Assembly: GCA_013298325.1 (NCBI GenBank)
Contig: JAAFHJ010000312.1
Span: 1-6,140, forward strand
Length of the DNA: 6,140 nt
Source of the DNA: Myxococcales bacterium
GTDB lineage: Bacteria > Myxococcota_A > Polyangia > Polyangiales > Polyangiaceae
Direction of reading: 5' to 3'
Positions 5,964 to 6,140 of this stretch are shown in pieces. Position 1 is the stretch's first letter, and every line of letters begins with the position of its first letter. A model generated the notes under the pieces. It was given only the letters and a program-made list of their open reading frames with translations, searched no databases and had not been told where the DNA came from. Both the position numbers and the translations under genes were made by a program.

Positions 5964-6140
5964 ATGGAGTTTCGAAATGTGGATAATGACGCCGAGGACT
6001 TCTTTCGGACGCGTTACAACGCCAGATATTTGAATGGGGAAGACTTCGGGGCGTACGTAGTCCTCCCGCCAGGAAAGGTCGATTTTGACCGGAGCGGCCG
6101 GCGGCCGTTGCATTTTGCGTTTGAAGCCCACGACGTCGCG
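5964..6140 (+). CDS. Start of an unknown gene, cut by the right window edge
   Basis: An ATG at 5964 opens a frame of 59 codons that reaches the edge without a stop. The product begins MEFRNVDNDAEDFF and continues with RYLNGEDFGAYVVLPPGKVDF and RRPLHFAFEAHDVA. It is acidic and aromatic at the start, with no signal peptide or membrane segment. Codon positions look coding, with many G first bases and about two thirds G or C at third positions by hand count. The ribosome binding site is weak: no clear purine core precedes the ATG. A minus-strand GTG frame (5919-6131) covers the same DNA and is the alternative. The family is not recognised and only the N-terminus is available. An in-frame TAG at 5943-5945 limits upstream extension. 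Confidence 0.45.
   Translation, partial: MEFRNVDNDAEDFFRTRYNARYLNGEDFGAYVVLPPGKVDFDRSGRRPLHFAFEAHDVA

Overview
The window looks like chromosomal DNA of a GC-rich, predatory-type deltaproteobacterial lineage, most likely Myxococcota, class Polyangia. This rests on the large Cys-rich lipoprotein with a Gly/Ser linker, the Asp/Ala-rich linker of its partner, the third-position G/C preference and the high GC of the central 4 kb. It is an inference from family style, not from a marker gene.

Left edge (1-597): the last 85 codons of a + strand gene whose C-terminus resembles REP-associated / IS200-like (Y1) transposases of these bacteria. A 337-base gap between convergent genes follows. It holds a striking polypurine, G-run-rich stretch (389-485) with a canonical G-quadruplex pattern, and two hairpin candidates.

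Centre (598-4712, - strand): a two-gene unit read right to left. The first gene (1518-4712) encodes a 1064-residue exported, probably lipid-anchored protein. In order it has a Cys-rich head, a bacterial Ig-like part, a beta-sandwich part, a single c-type haem motif CRVCH, a PD40/TolB-like beta-propeller, two copies of a Cys-knot-like module and a C-terminal beta-sandwich. The second gene (598-1521) starts inside its stop codon (ATGA overlap) and encodes a 307-residue putative lipoprotein with a propeller-like body. The tight coupling suggests the two are made together and act at the cell envelope. Substrate and role cannot be read from the sequence.

Right part (4713-6140): base composition drops visibly. 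A 479-base gap holds an AT-rich perfect dyad (4939-4961) that could be an operator. Rightward small genes follow: a 54-residue two-helix membrane protein (5192-5356) and a 95-residue basic, strand-rich protein of unknown family (5479-5766), both with good Shine-Dalgarno sequences. The beginning of a further gene (from 5964) runs off the edge. None of these three is recognised. The stretch 5767-5963 is ambiguous between strands.

I see no rRNA, tRNA, CRISPR array or complete insertion sequence.
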